From: Roseburia zhanii
GTDB taxonomy: Bacteria > Bacillota > Clostridia > Lachnospirales > Lachnospiraceae
Assembly (NCBI RefSeq): GCF_014287635.1
Contig: NZ_JACOPH010000010.1
Location: forward strand, 35,656-99,655
Length of the DNA stretch: 64,000 bases
Reading direction: 5' to 3'
The first letter of the stretch is position 1; each line of letters starts with the position of its first letter. Under the pieces are notes generated by a model. The model had not been told where the DNA came from. It worked only from the letters and a program-made list of their open reading frames with translations, and did no database searches. The position numbers and the translations under genes are program-made. Positions 38,376 to 47,118 of the stretch are shown in pieces.

Positions 38376-39371
38376 ATGATTTCAACAGATATAGGAATTG
38401 ATTTAGGTACTGCGAGTATTTTAGTTTATATCAAAGGCAAGGGTGTTGTATTAAAAGAGCCTTCAGTAGTTGCTTTTGACAGAGATACAAATAAGATAAA
38501 AGCGATCGGAGAAGAAGCACGTCTGATGTTAGGAAGGACACCGGGGAACATTGTTGCAGTCCGTCCACTTCGTCAGGGTGTTATTTCAGATTATACAGTT
38601 ACAGAGAAAATGATCAAATATTTTATCCAGAAGGCAATCGGTAAAAAAAGTTTCCGCAAGCCGCGTATCAGTGTCTGCGTACCAAGTGGTGTTACCGAAG
38701 TAGAAAAAAAAGCAGTTGAAGATGCTACTTATAGTGCCGGAGCAAGAGAAGTTACGATCATAGAAGAACCGATTGCAGCAGCGATCGGAGCCGGAATCGA
38801 TATTGCAAGACCGTGTGGTAACATGATCGTAGATATCGGTGGTGGTACAGCAGATATCGCAGTTATTTCTTTAGGCGGTTCTGTAGTAAGTACTTCGATC
38901 AAGATCGCAGGGGATGATTTTGACGAAGCAATCGTGCGTTATATGCGTAAAAAACATAATCTGCTGATCGGTGAAAGAACAGCGGAAGATATCAAGATCA
39001 AGATTGGTTCCTGTTTCCCGAACGGACGCAATGAAACGATGGATGTACGCGGACGTAACTTAGTAACAGGACTTCCTAAGACAGTTACAGTTTCTTCTGA
39101 AGAAACCGAAGATGCGCTTCGTGAACCGACATTACAGATCGTAGAAGCGGTACACAGCGTATTAGAGAAAACACCGCCAGAGTTAGCTGCTGATGTTGCA
39201 GACAGAGGAATCGTGTTGACCGGAGGCGGAGCACTGTTAAGAGGGTTAGAGGAACTGTTAGAAGACAGAACCGGAATCAATACCATGACAGCGGAAGAAC
39301 CGATGACCTGCGTGGCGATCGGAACCGGAAAATTCGTAGAATTTTTAGCTGGAAAAAGAGATGAAGACTAA
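38376..39371 (+). CDS. mbl: MreB/Mbl-type actin-like protein
   Basis: Bacterial actin homologue of 331 residues that guides lateral cell-wall synthesis. Phosphate-1 motif DIGIDLGTASILVY, phosphate-2 motif VDIGGGTADIAVISLGG and adenosine motif GIVLTGGGALLRGL are all present, as is EEPIAAAIGAG. Being directly followed by flhO and flhP reproduces the B. subtilis mbl-flhO-flhP order, so Mbl is the better name. AAGGGGAA precedes the ATG. It is transcribed divergently from the glycine symporter. Confidence 0.93.
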   Translation: MISTDIGIDLGTASILVYIKGKGVVLKEPSVVAFDRDTNKIKAIGEEARLMLGRTPGNIVAVRPLRQGVISDYTVTEKMIKYFIQKAIGKKSFRKPRISVCVPSGVTEVEKKAVEDATYSAGAREVTIIEEPIAAAIGAGIDIARPCGNMIVDIGGGTADIAVISLGGSVVSTSIKIAGDDFDEAIVRYMRKKHNLLIGERTAEDIKIKIGSCFPNGRNETMDVRGRNLVTGLPKTVTVSSEETEDALREPTLQIVEAVHSVLEKTPPELAADVADRGIVLTGGGALLRGLEELLEDRTGINTMTAEEPMTCVAIGTGKFVEFLAGKRDED

Positions 39372-39396
39372 GGCTGGTATGTGATCTTGCCGATAT
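39369..39396 (+). promoter_or_regulatory. possible sigma-D (sigma-28) promoter for flagellar rod genes
   Basis: TAAG (39369-39372, overlapping the mbl stop), 16-base spacer, GCCGATAT (39389-39396), close to the flagellar TAAA-N15-GCCGATAA consensus. A TATAAT overlaps at 39394-39399. Confidence 0.55.
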
Positions 39397-39472
39397 AATA
39401 TAGTAAGAGTATGCAGGATGCAGAACAGTTCATGGATGAGCAGGCAAACATCAATGGGAAGGAGAACTGTAG

Positions 39473-40273
39473 ATGGTTAAAGGGTTATATACCGCTTATA
39501 CCGGTATGATAGAAGAAATGCGTCGTATGGACGTTATGACAAATAACCTTGCGAATGCAAGTACGACCGGATATAAGAAAGAAGGTACGGTAAATCAGTC
39601 ATTTGACGATCAGTTAGCGATTAAGATCAAAGACCGGTCAGAGGTTTTGCGAGCGAAGCGTTTAGGAGATGTTAATTTAGGTGTAAAAGTAGGAGAAACC
39701 TATAGAGATTACAGTCAGGGTTCCTTTTCTGTTACCGACAATCCATATGATCTTGCATTAGACGGAAACGGATTTTTTGCAATCGAGTTTCGGAATAAAA
39801 ATGGCGAAACGTCTATCAAATATACAAGAGATGGTTCATTTACAGTAGACCAGAATGGCTATCTGATGACAAAAGACGGTGATTATGTCTTAAATGCAAA
39901 TGGTGCGAGAAATACTGCCGGCGGACAGGCGAATTATGTACACATAGATCCGAATCAGGATGTGACGATCGAGAGAAACGGAGCCGTCATGCAGAATGAT
40001 GTTCAGGTAGGACAGATCGGACTTGTCGATTTTGAAGATTATAATTACCTTGAAAAATATGGTGAGAACTTATATGATGCCGTAGCTGGCAGCAGGATCA
40101 CTGCATCAACTGCAGGGATTGAACAGGGCTGCTTAGAAATGTCAAATGTAAATATTGTTTCAGAAATGGTAGATATGATCACGATCACCAGAGCATATGA
40201 AGCAAATCAGAAGATTATTACAACAGTCGATGAGACATTAGACAAAGCTGTAAATACAGTAGGACAGGTATAG
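39473..40273 (+). CDS. flhO: Flagellar hook-basal body (rod) protein FlhO/FlgF-type
   Basis: Axial rod protein of 266 residues, exported by the flagellar type III system. The N-terminal rod motif MTNNLANASTTGYKKEG and C-terminal flg_bbr_C domain (EQGCLEMSNVNIVSEMVDMITITRAYEANQK) frame a variable centre. Placement after mbl and before a second rod gene matches FlhO of B. subtilis, related to FlgF/FlgG. GGAAGGAG precedes the ATG. First gene of a three-gene flagellar set. Confidence 0.93.
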   Translation: MVKGLYTAYTGMIEEMRRMDVMTNNLANASTTGYKKEGTVNQSFDDQLAIKIKDRSEVLRAKRLGDVNLGVKVGETYRDYSQGSFSVTDNPYDLALDGNGFFAIEFRNKNGETSIKYTRDGSFTVDQNGYLMTKDGDYVLNANGARNTAGGQANYVHIDPNQDVTIERNGAVMQNDVQVGQIGLVDFEDYNYLEKYGENLYDAVAGSRITASTAGIEQGCLEMSNVNIVSEMVDMITITRAYEANQKIITTVDETLDKAVNTVGQV

Positions 40274-40287
40274 GAGGATAAGCTGTT

Positions 40288-41103
40288 ATGATGAGAGCTC
40301 TTTGGTCAGCAGCATCAGGAATGATTGCCCAGCAGACAAACGTAGATACAATTTCAAATAATATTGCCAATGTCAATACAACCGGATATAAATCCCAGCG
40401 TGCAGAATTTAAGTCATTGCTGTATCAGAATTTACAGACAAGAACAACAACAGCAAATGGTGAGAATAAACCGGTTCCGGCACAGGTAGGACTTGGTACA
40501 AGAGTAGCAGCAACAAATACTTTCTATACACAGGGTGCGATGCAGGCAAGTGAAAACGATACGGATTTTGCGATTGAAGGAGATGGCTTCTTTGCAGTTC
40601 GTGGAGAAGATAGAAACGTATATTATACACGTAACGGAAGTTTTAACTGGTCAGTTGGCAACAATGGAATGACACTTTGTACTTCGGAAGGTTATCCGGT
40701 GTTAGATTCCAATGGGAATGAAATCCGTATTCCAAATGGTGTTACAAGTGGCAGTATGGTCATTTCAACAGATGGAGCAGTCGGCTACCGCACAACCGCA
40801 GGTACTTATGTAGCTATGAACCAGACGATTGGATTATATCAGTTTAACAATCCGGCAGGTTTAGAGAAGATGTCAAGAAGCCTGTTAGCACAGACGGCAG
40901 CATCAGGAGCAGCATTGAATGAAGCAACAGCAAATGGTCTGACAAAGAGTGTGATACATCAGAATTATTTAGAAGGTTCGAATGTGCAGATTGCAGATGA
41001 AATGGTCAATCTGATCGTTGCACAGAGAGCGTATGAATTAAATTCAAAAGCAATTCAGGCATCTGATGAAATGTTACAGCAGGCAAACAGCTTAAGGCGA
41101 TAA
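40288..41103 (+). CDS. flhP: Flagellar rod protein FlhP/FlgG-type
   Basis: Distal-rod protein of 271 residues. The N-terminus has SAASGMIAQQTNVDTISNNIANVNTTGYK, the classical FlgG-like rod signature, and the C-terminus LEGSNVQIADEMVNLIVAQRAYELNSKAIQ ends in the usual helix. It starts 14 bases after flhO with AGGAGG. FlgG versus FlhP naming rests on the mbl-flhO-flhP order. Confidence 0.93.
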   Translation: MMRALWSAASGMIAQQTNVDTISNNIANVNTTGYKSQRAEFKSLLYQNLQTRTTTANGENKPVPAQVGLGTRVAATNTFYTQGAMQASENDTDFAIEGDGFFAVRGEDRNVYYTRNGSFNWSVGNNGMTLCTSEGYPVLDSNGNEIRIPNGVTSGSMVISTDGAVGYRTTAGTYVAMNQTIGLYQFNNPAGLEKMSRSLLAQTAASGAALNEATANGLTKSVIHQNYLEGSNVQIADEMVNLIVAQRAYELNSKAIQASDEMLQQANSLRR

Positions 41104-41126
41104 GCGGCAGATAGGAGGAATTGCAG

Positions 41127-41480
41127 ATGGGAATAGGCATTAACAGTATTTCAGCAATGATAGACCAGACAAACAGTTCTGCTGCAAATAGTAAGACAAA
41201 TGCATTACAGAGTAAGTTAGACGGTGATCTTTCTACTGCTTCTGATGAAGAACTGATGGATGTATGTAAGGATTTTGAAGCCTATTTTGTGGAACAGGTA
41301 TTAAAAGAAGTAGAAAAGACCATTCCAAAGCAGGAAGATGAAGATTCATCCATGTCACAGCTGACAGATTATTTTAAGGATGAGATGATACAGGAACTTG
41401 CAACAGAAGTTTGTGACCAGCAAAGTTTAGGACTTGCACAGCAGATGTATGAGCAGATGAAACGTAATTATTCTTTATAA
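41127..41480 (+). CDS. FlgJ-like rod-binding protein (without muramidase domain)
   Basis: Protein of 117 residues matching the N-terminal rod-binding domain of FlgJ: CKDFEAYFVEQVLKEVEKTIPK, then DYFKDEMIQELATEVCDQQSLGLAQQMYEQMKR. There is no peptidoglycan hydrolase domain, as is usual in Firmicutes. It would cap or chaperone rod assembly. AGGAGG at 41113-41118 sets ATG 41127; the TTG at 41121 is too close. Last gene of the flagellar set. Confidence 0.87.
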   Translation: MGIGINSISAMIDQTNSSAANSKTNALQSKLDGDLSTASDEELMDVCKDFEAYFVEQVLKEVEKTIPKQEDEDSSMSQLTDYFKDEMIQELATEVCDQQSLGLAQQMYEQMKRNYSL

Positions 41481-41590
41481 AAGTTGTAACTAGGAAGGTA
41501 CTGGAATAGTTACAGAAAGATAAGCATTGGATGTATGGGTAACGTACATCCATTCTTTTTATTTGAATGTTCTATCAGGGAGGAACGGAA

Positions 41591-43786
41591 GTGGAAGAAC
41601 TCAAAGGCTATGTAGACCATATTATTTTTCGGAATCCAGACAATGGCTATACCGTATTTGTCATGGTATGTGATGAAGAACTGACTTGTGTCGGCACCTT
41701 TTCCATGCTCAGTGAAGGAGAGAATATCATGGTAAAGGGAGAATACACAGAGCATCCGATGTATGGAAAGCAGTTTACGGTTCAGACATTAGAAGAATGT
41801 GAACCGGAAGATGAAGCGTCAATGGAACGCTATTTAGGTTCCGGTGCGATCAAAGGAATCGGAGCTGCATTGGCAGCAAGGATTGTCCGGCGTTTTAAGA
41901 AAGATACCTTTCGGATCATAGAAGAAGAACCGGAACGCTTAGTAGAGGTAAAAGGTATCAGTGAACGTAAGGCGATGGAGATTTCAGATCAGGTTGCAGA
42001 AAAAAGAGATCTGCGGCAGGCAATGATATTTTTACAGCAGTATGGAATTTCGTTAAATCTGGCAGTTAAGATCTATGGAATATATCAGCAGGATATTTAC
42101 CGCATTATCAAAGAAAATCCATATCAGCTAGCAGATGATGTGCAGGGAGTCGGATTTAAGATCGCAGACGAGATTGCGGCAAAAGCAGGCATACGGACTG
42201 ATTCGGATTTCCGTATCAGAAGCGGGATATTATACACATTGTTACAGGCAACGGCAGAAGGCCACACATATCTTCCACAAAAAGAATTGACAAAACGTAC
42301 CGTAGAGCTCTTAGGAGTAGAACCGGAACATATTGAAGAACATTACATGAATCTTTCCATTGATAAAAAGATCATTATAAAAGGCGACCATATTTACGGA
42401 GCGGCATATTACTATATGGAAGCTTCTGTTGCGTCCATGCTGCAGGAATTAGATATCAAATATGATGTGCCGGAAATAGAAATGGAACTGCGTATCAGCC
42501 AGATTGAGAAACACAGCGGTATGGAACCGGATGAGATGCAGATACTTGCAGTAAAAGAGGCGGTGAAAAACGGTCTTTTGGTCATCACCGGTGGTCCGGG
42601 AACAGGAAAGACGACGACGATCAATACGATCATTCGATATTTTGAATCAGAGGGCATGGATATTGCACTTGCGGCACCGACAGGACGGGCGGCAAAGCGG
42701 ATGAGTGATACAACAGGATATGAAGCAAGGACGATCCACCGCATGTTAGAGTTAAACGGTGGAATGGATGGTAATGCAGGATTTTCGAGAAATGCAGATC
42801 ATCCGTTAGAAACAGATGTTATCATCATTGACGAGATGTCCATGGTAGACATCAATCTGATGTATGCCCTGTTAAAAGCAGTAACAGCAGGGACACGCCT
42901 GATCTTAGTAGGAGATGTGAACCAGCTTCCGAGTGTAGGACCGGGCAGCGTCTTAAAGGATATCATAGATTCAGAAGCATTTCCGGTTGTAAAATTAACG
43001 AAGATCTTCAGACAGGCAACGCAGAGTGACATTATCATCAATGCACATAAGATCAATGATGGAGAAGAAGTGGTACTGGATAATAAAAGTATGGATTTCT
43101 TCTTTTTAAAACGGTATGAAGCAGATAAGATCATCAATGTGACAATCCAGCTGATCGCCCAGAAATTACCAAAATTCGTAGATGCATCTCCGTTTGACAT
43201 TCAGGTATTGACACCGATGCGGAAAGGACTGCTGGGCGTGGAGCGGCTGAATGGTATTTTGCAGCAGTATTTGAATCCAAAGTCTGAGGATAAAAAAGAA
43301 CGGGAGCATGGCAGTCATATTTTCCGGGAGGGCGATAAAGTCATGCAGACTAAAAATAACTATCAGTTAGAATGGGAGATCCGAAGTAAATACGGTTTTG
43401 CGATCGATAAAGGCTTAGGGGTGTTTAATGGTGATATGGGGATCATCAAAGAGATCAATGAATATGCGGAAACCATGACGGTAGAGTTTGATGAGGGAAG
43501 AATGGTAGATTATTCGTTAAAAAATTTAGATGAACTCGAACTCGCCTATGCGATCACCATTCATAAGTCGCAGGGATCTGAATATCCGGCAGTTGTGATC
43601 CCGTTATTAAACGGTCCGCAAATGTTGATGAACCGGAATCTGTTGTATACAGCCGTTACAAGGGCAAAAAAATGTGTAACATTAGTCGGGGACGAAAACA
43701 CCTTTGTTTCCATGATACAAAATACCAGACAGCAGAAGCGTTACACCGGTCTTGGTGAGGAAATCAGAAAATTGGTGAGTGCATGA
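41591..43786 (+). CDS. recD2: RecD2-type ATP-dependent DNA helicase
   Basis: SF1B 5'-3' helicase of 731 residues, RecBC-independent, found in Gram-positive genome maintenance. The N-terminal OB-like region starts EELKGYVDHIIFRNPDNGYTVF; helix-hairpin-helix repeats at ~85-200 follow (GSGAIKGIGAALAARIV). Walker A is TGGPGTGKTTTIN, Walker B VIIIDEMSMVD, motif III VGDVNQLPSVGPG, and the C-terminal motif TIHKSQGSEYPAV. The start is GTG 41591, six bases after GGGAGGA (41578-41584); the upstream ATG at 41567 lies before that site and is rejected. Confidence 0.94.
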   Translation: MEELKGYVDHIIFRNPDNGYTVFVMVCDEELTCVGTFSMLSEGENIMVKGEYTEHPMYGKQFTVQTLEECEPEDEASMERYLGSGAIKGIGAALAARIVRRFKKDTFRIIEEEPERLVEVKGISERKAMEISDQVAEKRDLRQAMIFLQQYGISLNLAVKIYGIYQQDIYRIIKENPYQLADDVQGVGFKIADEIAAKAGIRTDSDFRIRSGILYTLLQATAEGHTYLPQKELTKRTVELLGVEPEHIEEHYMNLSIDKKIIIKGDHIYGAAYYYMEASVASMLQELDIKYDVPEIEMELRISQIEKHSGMEPDEMQILAVKEAVKNGLLVITGGPGTGKTTTINTIIRYFESEGMDIALAAPTGRAAKRMSDTTGYEARTIHRMLELNGGMDGNAGFSRNADHPLETDVIIIDEMSMVDINLMYALLKAVTAGTRLILVGDVNQLPSVGPGSVLKDIIDSEAFPVVKLTKIFRQATQSDIIINAHKINDGEEVVLDNKSMDFFFLKRYEADKIINVTIQLIAQKLPKFVDASPFDIQVLTPMRKGLLGVERLNGILQQYLNPKSEDKKEREHGSHIFREGDKVMQTKNNYQLEWEIRSKYGFAIDKGLGVFNGDMGIIKEINEYAETMTVEFDEGRMVDYSLKNLDELELAYAITIHKSQGSEYPAVVIPLLNGPQMLMNRNLLYTAVTRAKKCVTLVGDENTFVSMIQNTRQQKRYTGLGEEIRKLVSA

Positions 43787-43847
43787 TCGCCCCGCAGAAA
43801 TTGACAAAAAATGACATTTAAAGCATAAATAATTACAAGTGGAAAAA

Positions 43848-43885
43848 AACAGAGGTAACACAATGTATAATGTGTTACCTCTGTT
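43848..43885. repeat. palindrome A, left boundary of accessory cassette
   Basis: Inverted repeat with 15-base arms (AACAGAGGTAACACA and complement). Its 24-bp core (43855-43878) matches palindrome B at 47009-47032: reverse-complemented B differs from A at one position. A also lies 60 bases after recD2 and might act as its terminator, although only TTT follows. Confidence 0.85.
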
Positions 43886-44053
43886 TCACTATATATATCG
43901 GCTGACAGAGAGAATACTTAACCCCTAATCATATTTTTTTTATAATTCGGTGAAAAAGTACCATAGGTGTCTTTACGAATAGTGCAGAATGGACTGCTGT
44001 TTTATAGAAAAAAATATGATGGTTTACATCTGCAAAAAGTAAGGAGAACGATT

Positions 44054-44644
44054 ATGAACACAGCACAGCCTATCAGAAAGCAACAGGATCTAGAAGCATT
44101 TATGGATTATTACAAGACAGTCAACCAAAATCCGAGAAACCAGTTATTGATCAGCATGGGACTAAATACGGCACTTCGGATATCGGATCTGTTATCATTG
44201 AAGTGGGAAAATGTGTATGACGAAAAGAAAAACAGATTTTTAGGTCATATTGAACTGATCGAAGCAAAGACCGGAAAGCTAAACTGCATTTATATGAATG
44301 ACAGCATCAAACAGGCACTTCTTGCATATGGCAGCTATGTCAGAGAGCATACCGGCAGAAAATTAAGCGGCAGTGATTATTTGTTTAAGGGTAATAAAAA
44401 CACACCCATTTCAAGAGTACAGGCGTACCGTATTATTCGTAAAGCAGCCGATGGCTGTGAACTATCCGGAGTGATCAGTCCGCATTCCCTGCGGAAAACA
44501 TTTGGTTATCATGCATGGAAACAGGGAACACCGCCGGTGCTTTTAATGGAGATCTATCATCATTCTTCATTCAGCATTACACAGCGTTATCTCGGTATAG
44601 AACAGGATGACCGGGATGAAGTTTTTAAAAATATCTGTCTGTAA
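44054..44644 (+). CDS. Small tyrosine recombinase (catalytic domain only)
   Basis: Site-specific recombinase of 196 residues consisting almost only of the phage-integrase catalytic domain, about the size of FimB/FimE/invertase-type recombinases and lacking the N-terminal core-binding domain. Catalytic residues are visible: Arg in NTALRISDLLSLKW, Lys in EAKTGKL, His-x-x-Arg in SPHSLRKTFGYH, His in IYHHSS and Tyr in ITQRYLGIEQ. AAGGAG is 10 bases before ATG 44054. It lies inside a cassette bounded by two matching palindromes that are possible recombination sites. Confidence 0.9.
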   Translation: MNTAQPIRKQQDLEAFMDYYKTVNQNPRNQLLISMGLNTALRISDLLSLKWENVYDEKKNRFLGHIELIEAKTGKLNCIYMNDSIKQALLAYGSYVREHTGRKLSGSDYLFKGNKNTPISRVQAYRIIRKAADGCELSGVISPHSLRKTFGYHAWKQGTPPVLLMEIYHHSSFSITQRYLGIEQDDRDEVFKNICL

Positions 44645-44649
44645 ATGCA

Positions 44650-44699
44650 AAAATCAGCTGTAAGTTCAGATATTTCTCTGAATCTTACGGCTGATTTTA
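44650..44699. terminator. bidirectional terminator between recombinase and rpn copy 1
   Basis: Stem of about 19 bp, AAAATCAGC..GTAAG..TCAGA with complement ending GCTGATTTT, with A and T runs on both sides. Confidence 0.8.
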
Positions 44700-44727
44700 T
44701 GATTACTGTGGTATCCTTCAGAATATA

Positions 44728-45651
44728 TTACTGATCAGTGTTCTGGCTATTAAATCGATCTAAAAATTCTTCCGCATTGCTGCAGGCAATAGCAGTGTGA
44801 TGCATTTCTGTCAGAATTTTCGTATCAGAGGTATTATCCAGTAAATGTGTGATCGCATCAGAAGTGATATGCCGAATATTAAAAATATCCAGTACGGCTG
44901 CTCTTAATGCTTCGGCTTTACCTTTCTGTATACCTTTCTGTATGCCTTTTTGTATACCTTCCTGTTTTCCTTCTTCCTTACCGGCTTGAAACTCCTCCTG
45001 CATCAATTCTTCGATCATCATAAAGCGTTCCTCCATCTGACGGCTGTTCTTTATATCATGAACACTTTTTTGGAGTTGTCTGACATAAGAATCACCGTAA
45101 TCTTCTGAAAATACTGTTTCCTCTGCTTCAATGTAATGTAACAGTTCAACTAATTCTTCCGGCACTTCGGATTCGTTTGTTCCCTTTGTACTTAAGAATA
45201 TCGTATGTCTGCCATTCTGTAAAGGACTATTTGTTTCTTTACAGATTTCTTCAAAGGTATAGCGGTATTTCCTGTCCCCAAATGGATCAAAATCACACAC
45301 GAAAATCACATATGCCTCTGGTAAGGTTTCATATCCCTCAGAAGGGCATAGTTCACACATGTCGATCTGATCGTGATAATAACGGGTTCTGCGTGGCAGA
45401 TTATGTTTTGGCTGGATCTGCATTTCGATATTAAATGCTTTTGAATTTCCCTTTGCATAGACATCCAGACGGATACCATGATAGTCGGGATGATAGATAA
45501 GACTTTTCTCTTTGTCTACAACAACATGATCAATCTGCATGTCAAGTGCCCGTTCTAAAAATCCTAAACAGTTGGCTTCATCTGTCATGACTGTTGTAAA
45601 CATGAAATTATCTTTAATTGTAAGCTGCTGTAAGGTTCGTTTTTTCCCCAT
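44728..45651 (-). CDS. Rpn/PD-(D/E)XK nuclease-family transposase-like protein, copy 1
   Basis: Protein of 307 residues of the Rpn (recombination-promoting nuclease) type. The N-terminal half is a PD-(D/E)XK fold with Asp63 (IRLDVY) and Glu76-x-Gln78 (NIEMQI), the E-x-Q variant used by this family. Then comes the RTRYYHDQIDMCEL helix, and a C-terminal helical/coiled tail with GIQKGIQKGIQKGK repeats. Such proteins are abundant in Lachnospiraceae; E. coli RpnA is a DNA endonuclease that raises RecA-independent recombination. ATG 45651 follows GGAGG; an 18-residue upstream extension is rejected. A near-identical copy follows at 45955. Confidence 0.88.
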   Translation of the reverse strand: MGKKRTLQQLTIKDNFMFTTVMTDEANCLGFLERALDMQIDHVVVDKEKSLIYHPDYHGIRLDVYAKGNSKAFNIEMQIQPKHNLPRRTRYYHDQIDMCELCPSEGYETLPEAYVIFVCDFDPFGDRKYRYTFEEICKETNSPLQNGRHTIFLSTKGTNESEVPEELVELLHYIEAEETVFSEDYGDSYVRQLQKSVHDIKNSRQMEERFMMIEELMQEEFQAGKEEGKQEGIQKGIQKGIQKGKAEALRAAVLDIFNIRHITSDAITHLLDNTSDTKILTEMHHTAIACSNAEEFLDRFNSQNTDQ

Positions 45652-45687
45652 AGATAGTTTCCTCCATGCGAAGGATACCACGAGAAG

Positions 45688-45716
45688 ACTGTAACACAAA
45701 ATCATGCCTGATACAA
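45688..45716 (-). promoter_or_regulatory. promoter of rpn copy 1
   Basis: Minus strand TTGTAT (45716-45711), 17-base spacer, TACAGT (45693-45688). The same sequence precedes copy 2 at about 46895-46923. Confidence 0.5.
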
Positions 45717-45760
45717 TTCGATCGCAGGATAGTTTATAGAACTTTTAGAACTGTTGTATT

Positions 45761-45868
45761 TCATTGAACTGAGCAAAGCAAAAACCTGAAAATTAAACTG
45801 CATTATATGAATGACAGCATCAAACAGGCATTTCTTGCATATGGCAGTGATGCCGGAGAATATACCGC
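45761..45868 (+). pseudogene. fragment of the tyrosine recombinase gene
   Basis: This stretch repeats the middle of the recombinase gene (44245-44358): AATGACAGCATCAAACAGGC and TTGCATATGGCAG are shared. A one-base deletion in CTGCATTATATG shifts the frame, and the catalytic HxxR-Y half is missing. It is the decayed upstream part of a duplicated unit whose other part is rpn copy 2. Confidence 0.85.
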
Positions 45869-45876
45869 ATTATTTG

Positions 45877-45926
45877 AAAATCAGCCGTAAGATCCAGAGA
45901 AATCTCTGGGCTTACGGCTGATTTTA
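45877..45926. terminator. second copy of recombinase/rpn terminator
   Basis: Hairpin AAAATCAGCCGTAAG..CCAGAGA with complement, homologous to 44650-44699 and with better pairing. Confidence 0.8.
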
Positions 45927-45954
45927 TGATTACTGTGGTATCCTTCAGAATATA

Positions 45955-46857
45955 TTACTGATCAGTATTCTGGCTATTAAATCGATCTAAAAATTCTTCC
46001 GCATTGCTGCAGGCAATAGCAGTGTGATGCATTTCTGTCAGAATTTTCGTATCAGAGGTATTATCCAGTAAATGTGTGATCGCATCAGAAGTGATATGCC
46101 GAATATTAAAAATATCCAGTACGGCTGCTCTTAATGCTTCAGCTTTACCTTTCTGTTGTATACCTTCCTGTTTCCCTTCTTCCTTACCGGCTTGAAACTC
46201 CTCCTGCATCAATTCTTCGATCATCATAAAGCGTTCCTCCATCTGACGGTTGTTCTTTATATCATGAACACTTTTTTGGAGCTGTCTGACATAAGAATCA
46301 CCGTAATCTTCTGAAAATACTGTTTCCTCTGCATCAATGTAGTGTAACAGTTCAACTAATTCTTCCGGCACTTCGGATTCGTTTGTTCCCTTTGTACTTA
46401 AGAATATCGTATGTCTGCCATTCTGTAAAGGACTATTTGTTTCTTTACAGATTTCTTCAAAAGTATAGCGGTATTTCCTGTCCCCAAATGGATCAAAATC
46501 ACACACGAAAATCACATATGCCTCTGGTAAGGTTTCATATCCCTCAGAAGGGCATAGTTCACACATGTCGATCTGATCGTGATAATAACGGGTTCTGCGT
46601 GGCAGATTATGTTTTGGCTGGATCTGCATTTCGATATTAAATGCTTTTGAAATTCCCTTTGCATAGACATCCAGACGGATACCATGATAGTCGGGATGAT
46701 AGATAAGACTTTTCTCTTTGTCTACAACAACATGATCAATCTGCATGTCAAGTGCCCGTTCTAAAAATCCTAAACAGTTGGCTTCATCTGTCATGACTGT
46801 TGTAAACATGAAATTATCTTTAATTGTAAGCTGCTGTAAGGTTCGTTTTTTCCCCAT
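45955..46857 (-). CDS. Rpn/PD-(D/E)XK nuclease-family transposase-like protein, copy 2
   Basis: Protein of 300 residues nearly identical to copy 1, with the same Asp (IRLDVY) and E-x-Q (NIEMQI) residues, so probably equally active. Differences include N to I after YAKG, E to D in HYIDAEE, S to N in DIKNNRQ, and collapse of the GIQK repeat to GIQQKGK, seven residues shorter. ATG 46857 follows GGAGG. Few substitutions and an intact frame suggest a recent duplication. Confidence 0.88.
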   Translation of the reverse strand: MGKKRTLQQLTIKDNFMFTTVMTDEANCLGFLERALDMQIDHVVVDKEKSLIYHPDYHGIRLDVYAKGISKAFNIEMQIQPKHNLPRRTRYYHDQIDMCELCPSEGYETLPEAYVIFVCDFDPFGDRKYRYTFEEICKETNSPLQNGRHTIFLSTKGTNESEVPEELVELLHYIDAEETVFSEDYGDSYVRQLQKSVHDIKNNRQMEERFMMIEELMQEEFQAGKEEGKQEGIQQKGKAEALRAAVLDIFNIRHITSDAITHLLDNTSDTKILTEMHHTAIACSNAEEFLDRFNSQNTDQ

Positions 46858-47003
46858 AGATAGTTTCCTCCATGCGAAGGATACCACGAGAAGACTGTAA
46901 CACAAAATCATGTCCGATACAATTCGATCGCAGGATAGTTTATAGAACTTTTATGTTTATTGGAACATCAGTAAACAGCAGTATTTTTGAGCGTACCACT
47001 AAC

Positions 47004-47037
47004 AGGATGTAACACAATATACATTGTGTTACATCCT
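47004..47037. repeat. palindrome B, right boundary of accessory cassette
   Basis: Inverted repeat with 15-base arms (AGGATGTAACACAAT and complement) around a 4-base centre. The 24-bp core at 47009-47032 matches palindrome A at 43855-43878 with three mismatches in direct orientation and one in inverted orientation. No T run follows, so it is not a usual terminator. Confidence 0.85.
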
Positions 47038-47118
47038 CATCATAAATATACGACTGGCATTTCGAAGTTAGTATACCACGGTATTTATGGATAAATACAT
47101 GAAAACAAGGAGGTTCAA

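Noticed and set aside
43967..44053. 29-codon upstream extension of the tyrosine recombinase
   Set aside because: The longer frame has no Shine-Dalgarno, while AAGGAG precedes ATG 44054.
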